A stretch of 64,000 nt of DNA from Acidovorax sp. GBBC 1281. Its GTDB lineage: Bacteria; Pseudomonadota; Gammaproteobacteria; Burkholderiales; Burkholderiaceae_C. The first letter of the stretch is position 1; every line of letters starts with the position of its first letter. The notes under the pieces are model-generated. The model saw nothing but the letters and a program-made list of their open reading frames with translations. It ran no database searches and was not told the DNA's origin. Position numbers and translations under genes: made by a program. The stretch lies in assembly GCF_028473645.1 (NCBI RefSeq), contig NZ_CP097269.1, forward strand, positions 4,048,001 to 4,112,000. The letters are read 5' to 3'. This document shows, piece by piece, positions 1 to 8,867 of this stretch.

Positions 1-1102
1 CGCCCAGCGCGTTGGCGCAGTTGAAGGCCGAGTGGTTGAGGGCCGCGGCCAGGGTCTGCGCCTCGCCGGCTACGTCCATCAGCCGGATCTGCAGTGCCGG
101 GCCGATGGCGACGATCGTGCCCAGCAGGAACGTCGCCGCGGCCGCCGTCACCACATGGTGCGCCGCGAACACAAAGCCGCCCAGCACCACGATGGACCAC
201 AGCAGCAGCCCGCCGATCGTGCGCATCAGCGACTTGTCCGCCAGGCGTGCGCCCACCAGGTTGCCCGCCACCATGCCCGCGCCGAACAGCGCCAGCACCA
301 GCGGCACGCCGGCCAGCGGCAGCCCGGCCACCTCGGTCAGCGTGGGCTTGATGTAGCTGAACACCGAGAACATGCCGCCGAAGCCGATCGCCCCGATGCC
401 CAGCGTGAGCCAGACCTGCTTGCGCCGCAGGGCGCCCAGCTCGCGCCAGGGGCTGGCACCTTCGGCCGGCGGCTGGTAGGGCACGCCCCGGCGCACCATG
501 GCCATGGCCGCCACCGCGATCAGCCCTACGAAGACGAACGCCGCGCGCCAGCCGAACACCTGCCCCAGCCACGCCGCGATCGGCACCCCCAGCAGGGTGG
601 CCCCGGTCAGCCCGAGCATCACCAGCCCCACCGCGTGGGCGCGCCGTCCCGGCGGCGCGAGCGACGCCGCCACCAGCGCCGCGACGCCGAAATACGTGCC
701 GTGCGGCAGCCCCGTCACGAAGCGCAGCACGTTCAGCGACAGATACCCGGGCGCCATCGCCGAGGCGAAATTGCCCAGCGCATACACCCCCATCAGCGCG
801 ATCAGCAACGCCCGCCGGCCCCAGCCCGCCGCCAGCACGGCCAGCACCGGCGCGCCGATCACCACGCCCAGCGCGTAGGCGCTGATGACATGGCCCGCCT
901 GCGGGATGCTCACGCCGATGTCGCGCGCCACCTCGGGTAGCAGGCCCATGATGACGAACTCGCCGGTGCCGATGGAAAACCCGCCCAGGCCCAGCGCCAG
1001 CACGGCGCGCAGCAGCGTGCGATCGTCCCTGGCGGGGGCGGCGGGAGAAGGTGTGGCCGCCAGGGCGTCGGGGGATGGGGAGGGAATGGAAGGCGTGGTC
1101 AT
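1..1102 (-). CDS. MFS transporter, DHA1 (AraJ/SotB-like) family, partial
   Basis: Major facilitator efflux protein of the inner membrane; the gene runs off the left edge, so about 367 N-terminal residues are visible and the last helices are missing. After a proline/alanine-rich tail of about 30 residues comes the first helix with the family-typical GTGEFVIMGLLPEVA stretch, then the motif-A-like loop after helix 2 and repeated hydrophobic helices. DHA1 members of this type export sugars or drugs, but the substrate cannot be read from sequence. The start at 1102 (MTTPSIPSPSP) is the only ATG that places the whole first helix downstream. No partner gene is adjacent; the next gene is divergent. 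Confidence 0.85.
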   Translation of the reverse strand, partial: MTTPSIPSPSPDALAATPSPAAPARDDRTLLRAVLALGLGGFSIGTGEFVIMGLLPEVARDIGVSIPQAGHVISAYALGVVIGAPVLAVLAAGWGRRALLIALMGVYALGNFASAMAPGYLSLNVLRFVTGLPHGTYFGVAALVAASLAPPGRRAHAVGLVMLGLTGATLLGVPIAAWLGQVFGWRAAFVFVGLIAVAAMAMVRRGVPYQPPAEGASPWRELGALRRKQVWLTLGIGAIGFGGMFSVFSYIKPTLTEVAGLPLAGVPLVLALFGAGMVAGNLVGARLADKSLMRTIGGLLLWSIVVLGGFVFAAHHVVTAAAATFLLGTIVAIGPALQIRLMDVAGEAQTLAAALNHSAFNCANALG

Positions 1103-1274
1103 GAAGAAATGGCCGGCGGGGCGGATCAGGGTTAACCCGCAGGCCGGAGACCATATCACGCCCCGCAGTGCTCCGCAGGCCCGGGGGCATCGCCCCACAC
1201 CCCGCTATGCTGCGGCTGCATCGGCCTGCCCCTCCGGTGAGCCGCCTCGCATCCATCCCCTCCAAGGAGCCCCC

Positions 1275-1985
1275 ATGAACGACCAACCCTGGCACGGCGT
1301 GCGCGTGCTGGCCTTCGACATCTTCGGCACCGTGGTGGACTGGCACGGCAGCATCGTGCGCGAGGTGCAGGCCCTCTACCCGCACGTGGACGCCGACGCC
1401 TTCGCGCTGGCCTGGCGCGAGGGGTACCAGCCCGCCATGCAGCGCGTGCGCAGCGGCGAACTGGGCTGGACCCGCATCGACGAACTGCACCGCCTGATCC
1501 TGGACGGCCTGCTGCCCCGCTTCGGCCTGCAGCACCTGACCGAGGCCGAGCGCCAGCACCTGAACCGCGTGTGGCACCGGCTCGACCCCTGGACCGACAG
1601 CGTTGAGGGCCTGCAGCGCCTGAAGCGCCGCTACACGATCACCACGCTCTCCAATGGCAACATCGGGCTGCTGACGAACATGGCCAAGCGCGCCGGCCTG
1701 CCCTGGGACTGCATCCTGAGCGCCGAGGTGTTCCGCGCGTACAAGCCCGATCCCTCGGTGTACCAGGGCGTGACCCGCACGTTCGACCTGGCGCCGGGGC
1801 AGGTGATGATGGTGGCGGCCCACCACGAGGACCTGGCGGCGGCGCGGGAATGCGGGCTGCGGACGGCGTACATCGAGCGGCCTTGGGAGTTTGGAAGGAC
1901 GAGGCCCAAGGATGTGTCACCGCAGGCGGGGAACGACTGGCATGCGGAGAGCTTGGTGGGGCTGGCTGAACAAATGGAGATATGA
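1275..1985 (+). CDS. Haloacid dehalogenase type II-like hydrolase (HAD superfamily)
   Basis: Cytoplasmic HAD hydrolase of 236 residues, the usual size of (S)-2-haloacid dehalogenases. Motif I is FDIFGTVVD with nucleophile Asp15; motif II is LSNGN, motif III is the Lys of YKPDPSVY, and motif IV is HHEDLAAA, close to the HNWDL block of type II dehalogenases. The family hydrolyses short 2-haloalkanoates through an aspartyl ester; some members are phosphatases, so substrate is inferred. The ATG at 1275 follows AAGGAG at 1263-1268. A larger in-frame extension upstream lacks family similarity and was not used. The gene stands alone and ends before a terminator-like hairpin and an IS element. Confidence 0.85.
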   Translation: MNDQPWHGVRVLAFDIFGTVVDWHGSIVREVQALYPHVDADAFALAWREGYQPAMQRVRSGELGWTRIDELHRLILDGLLPRFGLQHLTEAERQHLNRVWHRLDPWTDSVEGLQRLKRRYTITTLSNGNIGLLTNMAKRAGLPWDCILSAEVFRAYKPDPSVYQGVTRTFDLAPGQVMMVAAHHEDLAAARECGLRTAYIERPWEFGRTRPKDVSPQAGNDWHAESLVGLAEQMEI

Positions 1986-2057
1986 CCCAAAGCCAGTTCG
2001 GTGATGCCAAAGTTCAAACATTGATCCTCGTCTACGCCAAACAGCCATGACGTCGGG

Positions 2058-2079
2058 TCATCCGCTTTGGATGATTTTT
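2058..2079 (+). terminator. Candidate Rho-independent terminator after the HAD gene
   Basis: TCATCC, loop GCTTT, GGATGA, then five T residues. The 6-bp stem is short but the T run follows directly. It lies 73 bp after the HAD stop codon. Confidence 0.5.
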
Positions 2080-3017
2080 AAGCCCTCATCGGCAAAATGA
2101 GAACTTCCGGAATAGGGCGCTGTTGCACAAATCGAATTGCAGACGGCATGACCCCAACCCCAGACGGACCTATGCCACAGCAGTCACCGACACGGTGTGA
2201 GGACGGCCGATCTGACTGAACCGATTGAGCAAGGCCACGCGGACATGCAGCTCCACAACCTGGCGGTCGAACGTGCGCGCGATCACCCGTTCGCCCAGTC
2301 GCTTGAAGCAGTGCATCTTCGTCTCCACAAGGCTGCGCCGGTGGTAGCCGCTCCACTTCTTCCAAATGCCGCGACCCAGGCGCTGGCACGCCCGAATGGC
2401 CTCATTACGATGCGCCGAGCCCGGACTCGACTTCTTCCAATGGCTGGCGTTCTTGCGGGGCGGGATCACCGCCATCGCGTGCCGCTCGGCAATGGCGTCC
2501 AGGCAGGCGCGCGTGTCGTAGGCGCCATCGGCACTGACGCTTTCGATGGATTCGTCAGTGGGAATCTGAGCCAGCAACCCGGGCAACATCGGCGCATCCC
2601 CAATGGCGTTGCTGGTCACCTCGATGGCGCGTATTTCCAGCGTCTGCGCGTCGATGCCCAGATGGACCTTGCGCCATTCGCGCCGGTATTCAGCACCATG
2701 CTTCTTGCGTTTCCACTCTCCTTCGCCCAGGAACTTGATGCCGGTGCTGTCCACCAGCAACTGCAGCGGCGAGTTGGTTCGCTGGTAGCTCAGTTCGACC
2801 TGCAAGGTCTTTTGGCGCCGGCAAACAGTGCTGAAGTCAGGTACCGGCCAGTCCAGCTTTGCCAGCCGCAGCAGGCTCTGCACCATGCCCAGCGCCTGTC
2901 GCAAGGGCTGGCCGAACAGGCACTTGATGCTCAGGCAGAACTGGATTGCTGCGTCCGAGAAGGTTCGGCTGCGTCCACGCCTGCCGGTCGGCGTGCCAAA
3001 CCACTGCATGCCCTCAT

Positions 3018-4112
3018 CTAGTGTCCTGTCCCGTTAATTCGCCCGCATAGTCTGGCGAGTTTTTCGAGGATGGAGTCTGCTGTAGCTGTCCAAGTAAACG
3101 GCTGGCAGGACTGGTTGTAATTCGCGATGAATGTGTCGATCTTGTTGATCAGATCCTTCACGCTGGTGAACGAGCCACGGCGGATTGCCCGCGTGGTGAT
3201 GATCGAGAAGAAGCGCTCGACCTGATTGAGCCAGCTTGAATAGGTCGGAACGAAGTGCATGTGCCAGCGAGGCCGCTCGGCCAACCAAGCGCGCACCTTT
3301 GGATGCTTGTGGCTGGCGTAGTTATCAGCTATGCAGTGCACATCCAGTTCGTCGGGCACTGCCTTGTCGATGGCGCGCAGGAAGGCAAGGAACTCTTGAT
3401 GACGATGCCGGGGCCGGCACTGCGCGATCACTTGGCCATTCATCACGTTCAGGGCCGCGAACAAGGTGGTGGTGCCGTGGCGCACGTAGTCGTGCGTGAC
3501 ACCTTCGACATAGCCAAACCCCATTGGCAGCATCGGCTGCGTACGCTCCAAAGCTTGGCATTGGCTCTTCTCGTCCACGCACAGCACCAGCGCGTTGTCA
3601 GGTGGGTTCAGGTACAGCCCCACAACGTCGCGCAGCTTCTCGATGAACAGCGGATCGGTCGACAGCTTGAAGCTGTCGGCCCGGTGCGGCTTGAGGTTGA
3701 AGGTCTGCAGATAGCGCGCCACCGTGCTCTTGCTGATGCCCGTATCGGCGGCCAGCGTGCGGGTGCTCCAGTGGGTACCCCCATCAGCAGGCTTGGTGTG
3801 CAACGTCTTGGTAATCAACTCAGCAACACGCTCGTCATCTACCGTGCGGGGGCGACCCGGGCGCAACTCGTCGTAAAGCCCTGCAATGCGATGGCGCGCA
3901 TAGCGCCCGCGCCACTTGGTGACAGTGCTACGACTGATCCCCAGAGCCTGCGCAACCGCGGTGCTGGCTTTATCTGTGCCTTCGCAAGTCAGCACGATGC
4001 GCGCCCTGAGCGACAACGCCGCTGGCAGCGAACGTGATCGCGCCATGGACGTCAGTTCCGCGCGCTCCACTTCACTAAGCGCAATTTCTGTTCGGGTCGT
4101 TGCATTGGGCAT
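3018..4112 (-). CDS. IS630-family transposase
   Basis: DDE transposase of 364 residues. The N-terminal helix-turn-helix region includes the segment VAQALGISRSTVTKWRGRY and a second HTH around ADTGISKSTVARYLQ. The catalytic core has D in LVLCVDEKSQ, D in CIADNYASHK and E in WLNQVERFF. The last codon before the stop is CAC at the very tip of the terminal repeat. The stop codon TAG is formed by the duplicated TA plus the first base of host sequence, so the ORF extends 3 bp beyond the element. Confidence 0.93.
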   Translation of the reverse strand: MPNATTRTEIALSEVERAELTSMARSRSLPAALSLRARIVLTCEGTDKASTAVAQALGISRSTVTKWRGRYARHRIAGLYDELRPGRPRTVDDERVAELITKTLHTKPADGGTHWSTRTLAADTGISKSTVARYLQTFNLKPHRADSFKLSTDPLFIEKLRDVVGLYLNPPDNALVLCVDEKSQCQALERTQPMLPMGFGYVEGVTHDYVRHGTTTLFAALNVMNGQVIAQCRPRHRHQEFLAFLRAIDKAVPDELDVHCIADNYASHKHPKVRAWLAERPRWHMHFVPTYSSWLNQVERFFSIITTRAIRRGSFTSVKDLINKIDTFIANYNQSCQPFTWTATADSILEKLARLCGRINGTGH

Positions 4113-4179
4113 GGCGGCACCTCAAGGATGGCCCGAAACCATGCAGCTATCGTGCCTGCGAATTAACGGGACAGGACAC
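3021..4179 (-). mobile_element. IS630-family insertion sequence, 1159 bp, with TA target duplication
   Basis: Perfect terminal inverted repeats begin GTGTCCTGTCCCGTTAATTC at both ends. TA flanks both sides (3019-3020 and 4180-4181). The empty site CATCTAGCCAC is present in the second IS5 copy at about 30410-30420, so the insertion boundaries are certain. TA duplication is the hallmark of the IS630/Tc1 group. The element sits inside the transposase gene of an IS5-family element. Confidence 0.95.
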
Positions 4180-4327
4180 TAGCCACATCGTCAACGAGCC
4201 TCGCGCTTTCAGCGCCGCGTTGTACGCCTTCCAGTTCGTCGTGCGGTACTTGCTCCGCTGCCTGTTCTTCGTCTCTGTCACGCAGTCAGTCTACGGGCAT
4301 CAGCATCGCGATTTGTGCAACAAAGCC

Positions 4328-4634
4328 TGGAAGACCGCCCAAAGTCAAATCTGACTGCTGAGAATTCGATGAGCCGCTTCCAATTGATTTTTTGGCATCT
4401 TTCGGCTCCCAATTCGAGGATGCCAAATTGACTGACGGCCGGTGCTTATTTGCTATGCGAGAGTTGTCCATACGCTCATAACCAAGATAGGTCAAACCAT
4501 CATGCAGAGCTTGGAAAACCGCATTCGCCTCAATGCGAAATAATGTCCTGCAAAGCGCAGTTTGCTTGGCGGCGCACTGAAGAAAGCTTCGTTTCAAAAA
4601 GCCCAAAGGTCAGCCCAAGAAAGCGCGATCTCCC
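4328..4634. other. Gene-free stretch right of IS copy 1
   Basis: About 307 bp, visibly lower in G+C than the surroundings. A minus-strand reading frame opens across it but extends into the IS end and resembles no family I know, so I do not call it a gene. It may be a remnant of sequence brought in or cut by IS activity. Confidence 0.5.
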
Positions 4635-5702
4635 TCAACCCGCCACCATCCCCTGCACGAACCGCCGCACGCGCGCATCGAACTCCGCGCTGGTTGCGGT
4701 GAACTCCACCCCCGCCAGCACCTGATCGCCCACCGGCTTGAGAGTGACCACACGGGCGTACACGTCCCGGGCCGGGTAGTGCACCAACGGCAGGTCGAAG
4801 GCCAGGCGCAGCTCGCCATGCAGCGGCACGGTGCCGTTCAGCTCCAGCAGCGCGCCGTGGTAGCCCATGTCGCGCAGGATGCAGGGCACGGCATGGGGCA
4901 TGACCATGCCGTCCTGCACCAGTTGCCAGCTGCACGGCAGGCGCGCCTCCACGCGGTGGCTGCGGCGAAACTCCTGGCGCGGCACCTTGAGCTTGCGGCT
5001 GGGCACCGCCACCAGTTCGCGCATGGACAGCGGCTCATCGCGCCCTTTCACGAAGACCTGCATGGGCGGGGCCACCGAGGCCATGCTCCAGCAGCGCTGG
5101 TACACGGCCTCGCTGACCAGCACCTGCCCGCGCAGGGCGAAGGTGCGCAGTTGCTGGGCCTCGACCACCACGTCGCCCAAGAGCACGGGCGACTGGCGCA
5201 CGCCCGGCGCACCGCCGAAGCCCCCCACCAGGGCCGGGCCGCAGGCGATGCCGATGCCCAGGTAGATGGACGGCAGGCGGTCTTGTAGGAAGGCGTCGTT
5301 GAGATCGCGCGTGGCCATCTGCAGGGCCAGGGCGCACATGGCGGCGCGGTGCACGTCGTCGTCAGGGCCACCGCTCCTGGCCGGATCGGCGCCCGGCGCA
5401 TCGGCGGGCGCCCCCAGCCCGAAAACCACCGTCCCGGCATCGCCGGTGAGGTGGTCCACCTCGGCGCCGTAGCGCGCCAGCACGCCGTGCAGGCAGGCCA
5501 GGATGCGCTCCACCCAGGCCAGGGACTGGTCGGGCGGCAACTGGGCGGCCAGCTGGGAGAAGTCGCGCAGGCCGATCTTGAGCAGCGTCACCTCGCGCGG
5601 CTGCAGGTGCGGGCCGGCGGCGGGGGGCAAGGAAGGGGAAACGGAGGTGTGCGGGTGCGGGAGGGGGGGTGCCGGGGCGTCGCCAGGGGGGAAAGAGGAC
5701 AT
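4635..5702 (-). CDS. Degenerate adenylate/guanylate cyclase-like domain plus PilZ domain protein
   Basis: Cytoplasmic two-domain protein of 355 residues. Residues ~35-215 follow the class III cyclase fold (HLTGDAGTVVFGLGAP corresponds to the second metal/substrate block). The first metal-binding Asp expected in the FxDIxGF block is not evident: the sequence reads LLKIGLRDFS. Residues ~250-345 look like PilZ, with the RRSHRVEAR arginine block and RDMGYHG in place of D/NxSxxG. PilZ domains bind cyclic-di-GMP, so it may be a c-di-GMP effector with a vestigial cyclase module. Start 5702 (MSSFPPGD) is preferred over the Arg-rich upstream extension. Confidence 0.7.
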   Translation of the reverse strand: MSSFPPGDAPAPPLPHPHTSVSPSLPPAAGPHLQPREVTLLKIGLRDFSQLAAQLPPDQSLAWVERILACLHGVLARYGAEVDHLTGDAGTVVFGLGAPADAPGADPARSGGPDDDVHRAAMCALALQMATRDLNDAFLQDRLPSIYLGIGIACGPALVGGFGGAPGVRQSPVLLGDVVVEAQQLRTFALRGQVLVSEAVYQRCWSMASVAPPMQVFVKGRDEPLSMRELVAVPSRKLKVPRQEFRRSHRVEARLPCSWQLVQDGMVMPHAVPCILRDMGYHGALLELNGTVPLHGELRLAFDLPLVHYPARDVYARVVTLKPVGDQVLAGVEFTATSAEFDARVRRFVQGMVAG

Positions 5703-5897
5703 GGGAGCGCGGTGCTTTCTCTTCGGGGTGGCCTTTGGGAACTGCGGGCGACGCGCCGGCCTTCTTCGCAGGACGGCGGGAGGGCACCCGGCCGCGCGGC
5801 AGGCGCTCGCACGGCAAGCATAGAGGGCCCGCGTTGCCATGGTCAAGGCGGGCGGCCATTCTCCCCTACAGCGCCTTCGCCCCCAGCCGGGCCAGCG

Positions 5898-7823
5898 TCA
5901 TCCGCCCGTGCCGCCCCCCGCGGCAGGCGCCCCACCCACGGCCTGCATCGGCAACACCACGCGGGACGCGCGCCCCGGCCCCATGTGCACGGTGTTGAAC
6001 GCCACCACCCGGGGCCCCGCGCTTCCCTCGGGCGCACCGGTGTTGGGATTGACGTCGAACCGCGGAAAGTTGCTGCTCGAAATGTCGAGCCGGATCCGGT
6101 GGCCCCGGCGGAACAGGTTGGACGTGGGCATGGGCTCGATCGTGATCTGCACGGCCTCCCCGGGCACCATCAGTCCGGGGTGCTCCCACGAGTCGCGGTA
6201 GCGGCAGCGCAGGATGCCGTCGGTCAGGTTCATCGCATACCCCTCGGGATGGTCTTCGCTCGGCGGGTACTGGTCGATCAGCTTGGCCGTGAAGTCGGTG
6301 TCGGGTGCCGTGGACGAAACCCACAGCTCGATCACCACGGGGCCGGTGACCTCCACGTCGCACTCGAGCGGCGGCGTCTGGAACACCAGCACGTCGTCCC
6401 GTCCGGCCAGCGGCCCGAACGGCGCCCGCGCGCCGAACACGCCGCCATGCGTGCACTGGTCGTAGGCGCCGGCCACCATCAGGGGCTCCCCGGAGGTGAC
6501 CGAGCCGCCGATGGTGGGCACGGGGTTCGCGGGGTCGAAGCGGAAGGTCGCCTCATCCGCCCGCTCCGGCACGGCCCGGGTCAGCAGCCCGCCCGGCGCG
6601 AGGTACCACGGCGCCAGGGTGGTGCCCGGCAGAGGCCAGTCGGCGGCACGGCGCCAGGCCCCGCCGTGATCGAGCCGGCCTTCGGGCGTGCGCCGCCCCG
6701 ATCCCCCGCCCATGCGGAAGTAGCGCACGGCATCGGCCTCCCCCTCGGGCAGGGGTTGTCCGCGCAGCCAGTGGTTGAACCAGGCGAGCCGCATCTGCAC
6801 ATAGTCGGGTGCCAGCGTGCCGTCGAGCACCGCGTCGGGCCCGAAGTCCACATCGCCCGCGTACGGCACGCTGCGCTCGCCGTGGGTCCAGGGGCCCAGC
6901 ACCATGCGCACGTCGCCGTGCGAGCGCTGCGACAGGCCCAGATAGTTGTCGGTGGTGGTCTGGGCGTACGGGTCCCACCAGCCGCACATCAGCAGCACGG
7001 CCACGCCCTCGAACGCGGCGTAGTGCCCTGCCGCATACAGCTCGGGCTGGCGCCAGTGGTCGTCGAAGCGGCCGCGCTCCCATTGCCCGAAAAGATAGTC
7101 TTCGTACTCGGGCGCCCACTGCAGGGGCGAGTCGCCCCGCGTCCAGGGAAGGCGCTGGAACCATTCGCCGATGTCAGCCTGCTCCAGCGCCTGGCGTGCC
7201 GATTCGCTGATGCGGTTGCTGCCGCTGAGGGCATTGCGCAGCGCCCAGACCGCCTGCTTCATCTCGAACGCGCCCCCATGGCGGATGCCGCCGCGGTAGG
7301 CGTTGGCGAAGCCGCCGCATTCGAGGAACATCGCCTTGAGCCCCGCCGGCCGCTGGCTGGCCAGCGCGGTCTGGGTATGGGCGGCATACGACAGCCCGTA
7401 GGTGCCCACCGCGCCGTTGCACCAGGGCTGCGCCGTGATCCACGCCATGGTGTCGGCGCCGTCGTGGGCCTCGCCCAGGTACTTGGTGAACTGCCCTTCG
7501 GAGCCGAAGCGGCCGCGGCAGTCCTGCACCACCACCGCGTAGCCCTCCCGTGCGAACCGCTCGGCCACTTCGCCGCGCCGCATCGGCGTGGGGTCGGCCG
7601 CCGTGCGCTCGCGCCGGGTTTCGGCATCCTTGCCGTAGGGCGTGCGCTCCAGCAACACCGGCAGCGGGCCGGCGCCGGGGGCCGGCAGGTACACGTCGGT
7701 GGCCAGGCGCACCCCGTCGCGCATGGGGACCCAGCAGGTGTGCCGGGTCACGCCGCTGGCTGCGGCGTTGGCGTTGGCGGCGCTGGTGGCGGCGTCCGCC
7801 GACGGAATCGTCATCGTGTTCAT
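5898..7823 (-). CDS. CocE/NonD family hydrolase
   Basis: Alpha/beta-hydrolase of 641 residues related to cocaine esterase and X-Pro dipeptidyl peptidases, which hydrolyse esters or acyl-peptide bonds. It shows VPMRDGVRLATDVYLP near residue 33, the ERTPYGK block, the DCRGRFGSEG block near 101-110 and the nucleophile elbow GTYGLSYAAHT with Ser145. A C-terminal jelly-roll follows (FQTPPLECDVEVTGPV; RLDISSSNFPRFDVN). The length is typical. No signal peptide is evident. It sits 12 bp downstream of the Bug-type binding protein and probably shares its transcript, suggesting that the imported compound is an ester or amide. Confidence 0.88.
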   Translation of the reverse strand: MNTMTIPSADAATSAANANAAASGVTRHTCWVPMRDGVRLATDVYLPAPGAGPLPVLLERTPYGKDAETRRERTAADPTPMRRGEVAERFAREGYAVVVQDCRGRFGSEGQFTKYLGEAHDGADTMAWITAQPWCNGAVGTYGLSYAAHTQTALASQRPAGLKAMFLECGGFANAYRGGIRHGGAFEMKQAVWALRNALSGSNRISESARQALEQADIGEWFQRLPWTRGDSPLQWAPEYEDYLFGQWERGRFDDHWRQPELYAAGHYAAFEGVAVLLMCGWWDPYAQTTTDNYLGLSQRSHGDVRMVLGPWTHGERSVPYAGDVDFGPDAVLDGTLAPDYVQMRLAWFNHWLRGQPLPEGEADAVRYFRMGGGSGRRTPEGRLDHGGAWRRAADWPLPGTTLAPWYLAPGGLLTRAVPERADEATFRFDPANPVPTIGGSVTSGEPLMVAGAYDQCTHGGVFGARAPFGPLAGRDDVLVFQTPPLECDVEVTGPVVIELWVSSTAPDTDFTAKLIDQYPPSEDHPEGYAMNLTDGILRCRYRDSWEHPGLMVPGEAVQITIEPMPTSNLFRRGHRIRLDISSSNFPRFDVNPNTGAPEGSAGPRVVAFNTVHMGPGRASRVVLPMQAVGGAPAAGGGTGG

Positions 7824-7835
7824 GGACGGCTCGCC

Positions 7836-8867
7836 TCAGTCGAGTTTGAGGTTGCGGTCCTTGACCAGCTTGGCCCAGCGGGCCGTGTCTTCCTGCATGA
7901 AGCGCGCCAGCTCCTGCGGCGTGGTGGGTGCCGGCTCGGCCCCCTGCGCCACGAGCAGGGCGGTCACCTCGGCGTCGTTCAGCGCTGCGCCGAGCACCTT
8001 GCTGATGTTCTGCACCCGATCCGCCGGCGTGCCCGCGGGGGCGAACAGCGCATACCAGATGTCGTATTCGAAGTTCTTCAAACCGGCCTCGGCCATGGTC
8101 GGCACTTCGGGGAAAGCGCGCGACCGCTTGGCGCTGGCCACCGCCAGCGGCACGAGCTTGCCGGCCTTGATCTGCGCCGCCACGCTGGGAACGGCGTTGA
8201 TGCCCAGCTGCACGTACCCGCCCGCCAGCTCGTTCACCGCCGGGCCACCCCCCTTGTACGGGATCTGCACCATGCGCGTGCCCGTGGCGGCCTGGAACAA
8301 CTCCATCGACAGGTGCCCCGGGCTGCCGTTGCCGCTGGTGCTGTAGTTGAGCGCACCCGGGTCCTTGCGGGCCAGCGCGATGAGTTCCTGCACCGTGCGG
8401 ACCTTCAGGCTCGGGTGCGTGGTGAGGATGGGCACGTTGACCACCACCCGCCCCACGGGCACGAAGTCGCGCGACGGGTTGTACGTGAGCTTGCTGGACA
8501 GCAGCGGTGCCGTCACCATGCCCGAGCCCGCCCCCATCAGCAGGGTGTGGCCGTCGGGCGGTGCCGATGCGACCGCCTGGAAGCCGGCCGCCCCGGGCCG
8601 GTTGTCGATGATGACCGGCTGGCGCCACTGCTCCGACATCTTGCGCGCCACCACCCGCATGGCCGTGTCGGCCGCGGCCCCCGCCGGGAACGGAATCACG
8701 ATGCGCACCGGTTTGTCGGGAAACTCGGCGGCCGGCGCCGCTTGGGTGCCGCCTCCCCACAGCGCCAGGCCCGCCAGCCCGGCCGCCAGCAACGGCCGGA
8801 CCCGGCTCCCGGCAACGGGGCGCGAAAAGAAGGCCCGCAGGGCCGCACAGCTTGCCTTAGAAATCAT
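7836..8867 (-). CDS. Bug-family tripartite tricarboxylate transporter substrate-binding protein
   Basis: Periplasmic solute-binding protein of 343 residues. A signal peptide (LLAAGLAGLALWGGGTQA) precedes the mature start FPDKPVRIVIPFPAGAAADTAMR, the classic Bug opening. Later blocks include DNRPGAAG and PPDGHTLL and the domain-2 segment AQIKAGKLVPLAV. Bug proteins bind carboxylates or aromatic acids and feed TctAB-type permeases; no tctAB genes are adjacent. Start 8867 is preceded by GGAG, and the first codons overlap the end of the porin gene by 11 bp, which indicates translational coupling. Orphan Bug genes of this kind are abundant in Comamonadaceae and Bordetella. Confidence 0.92.
   Translation of the reverse strand: MISKASCAALRAFFSRPVAGSRVRPLLAAGLAGLALWGGGTQAAPAAEFPDKPVRIVIPFPAGAAADTAMRVVARKMSEQWRQPVIIDNRPGAAGFQAVASAPPDGHTLLMGAGSGMVTAPLLSSKLTYNPSRDFVPVGRVVVNVPILTTHPSLKVRTVQELIALARKDPGALNYSTSGNGSPGHLSMELFQAATGTRMVQIPYKGGGPAVNELAGGYVQLGINAVPSVAAQIKAGKLVPLAVASAKRSRAFPEVPTMAEAGLKNFEYDIWYALFAPAGTPADRVQNISKVLGAALNDAEVTALLVAQGAEPAPTTPQELARFMQEDTARWAKLVKDRNLKLD

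Larger units (their letters stand above)
2170..4281 (-). pseudogene. IS5-family transposase, split by IS630 insertion
   Basis: DDE transposase whose first 33 codons (MTETKNRQRSKYRTTNWKAY...) lie at 4182-4281 and whose remainder lies at 2170-3018. They are separated by the IS630-family element inserted at a TA after codon 33. The catalytic part is intact (D of LLVDSTGIK, D of SADGAYDTR, E of RRSLVETKMHCFK), but the reading frame is interrupted, so no full-length protein is expected from this copy. The complete version is at 29564-30514. Confidence 0.9.
2116..4327 (-). mobile_element. IS5-family element (copy 1), interrupted by an IS630-family element
   Basis: Imperfect terminal repeats: left GGCGCTGTTGCACAAATCG, and the right end, read inward, GGCTTTGTTGCACAAATCG. 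The body reads the same as the uninterrupted copy at 29510-30560 wherever I compared them; removing 3021-4179 plus one TA restores the 1051-bp element. Flanks (AATAG left, TGGAAGACC right) show no target duplication, which suggests recombination after insertion. The IR sequence resembles the IS903-like branch, which normally makes 9-bp duplications. Confidence 0.9.

Noticed and set aside
4286..4606. Minus-strand ORF of 106 codons right of IS copy 1
   Set aside because: It includes the IS end, has no family resemblance and no clear ribosome site.
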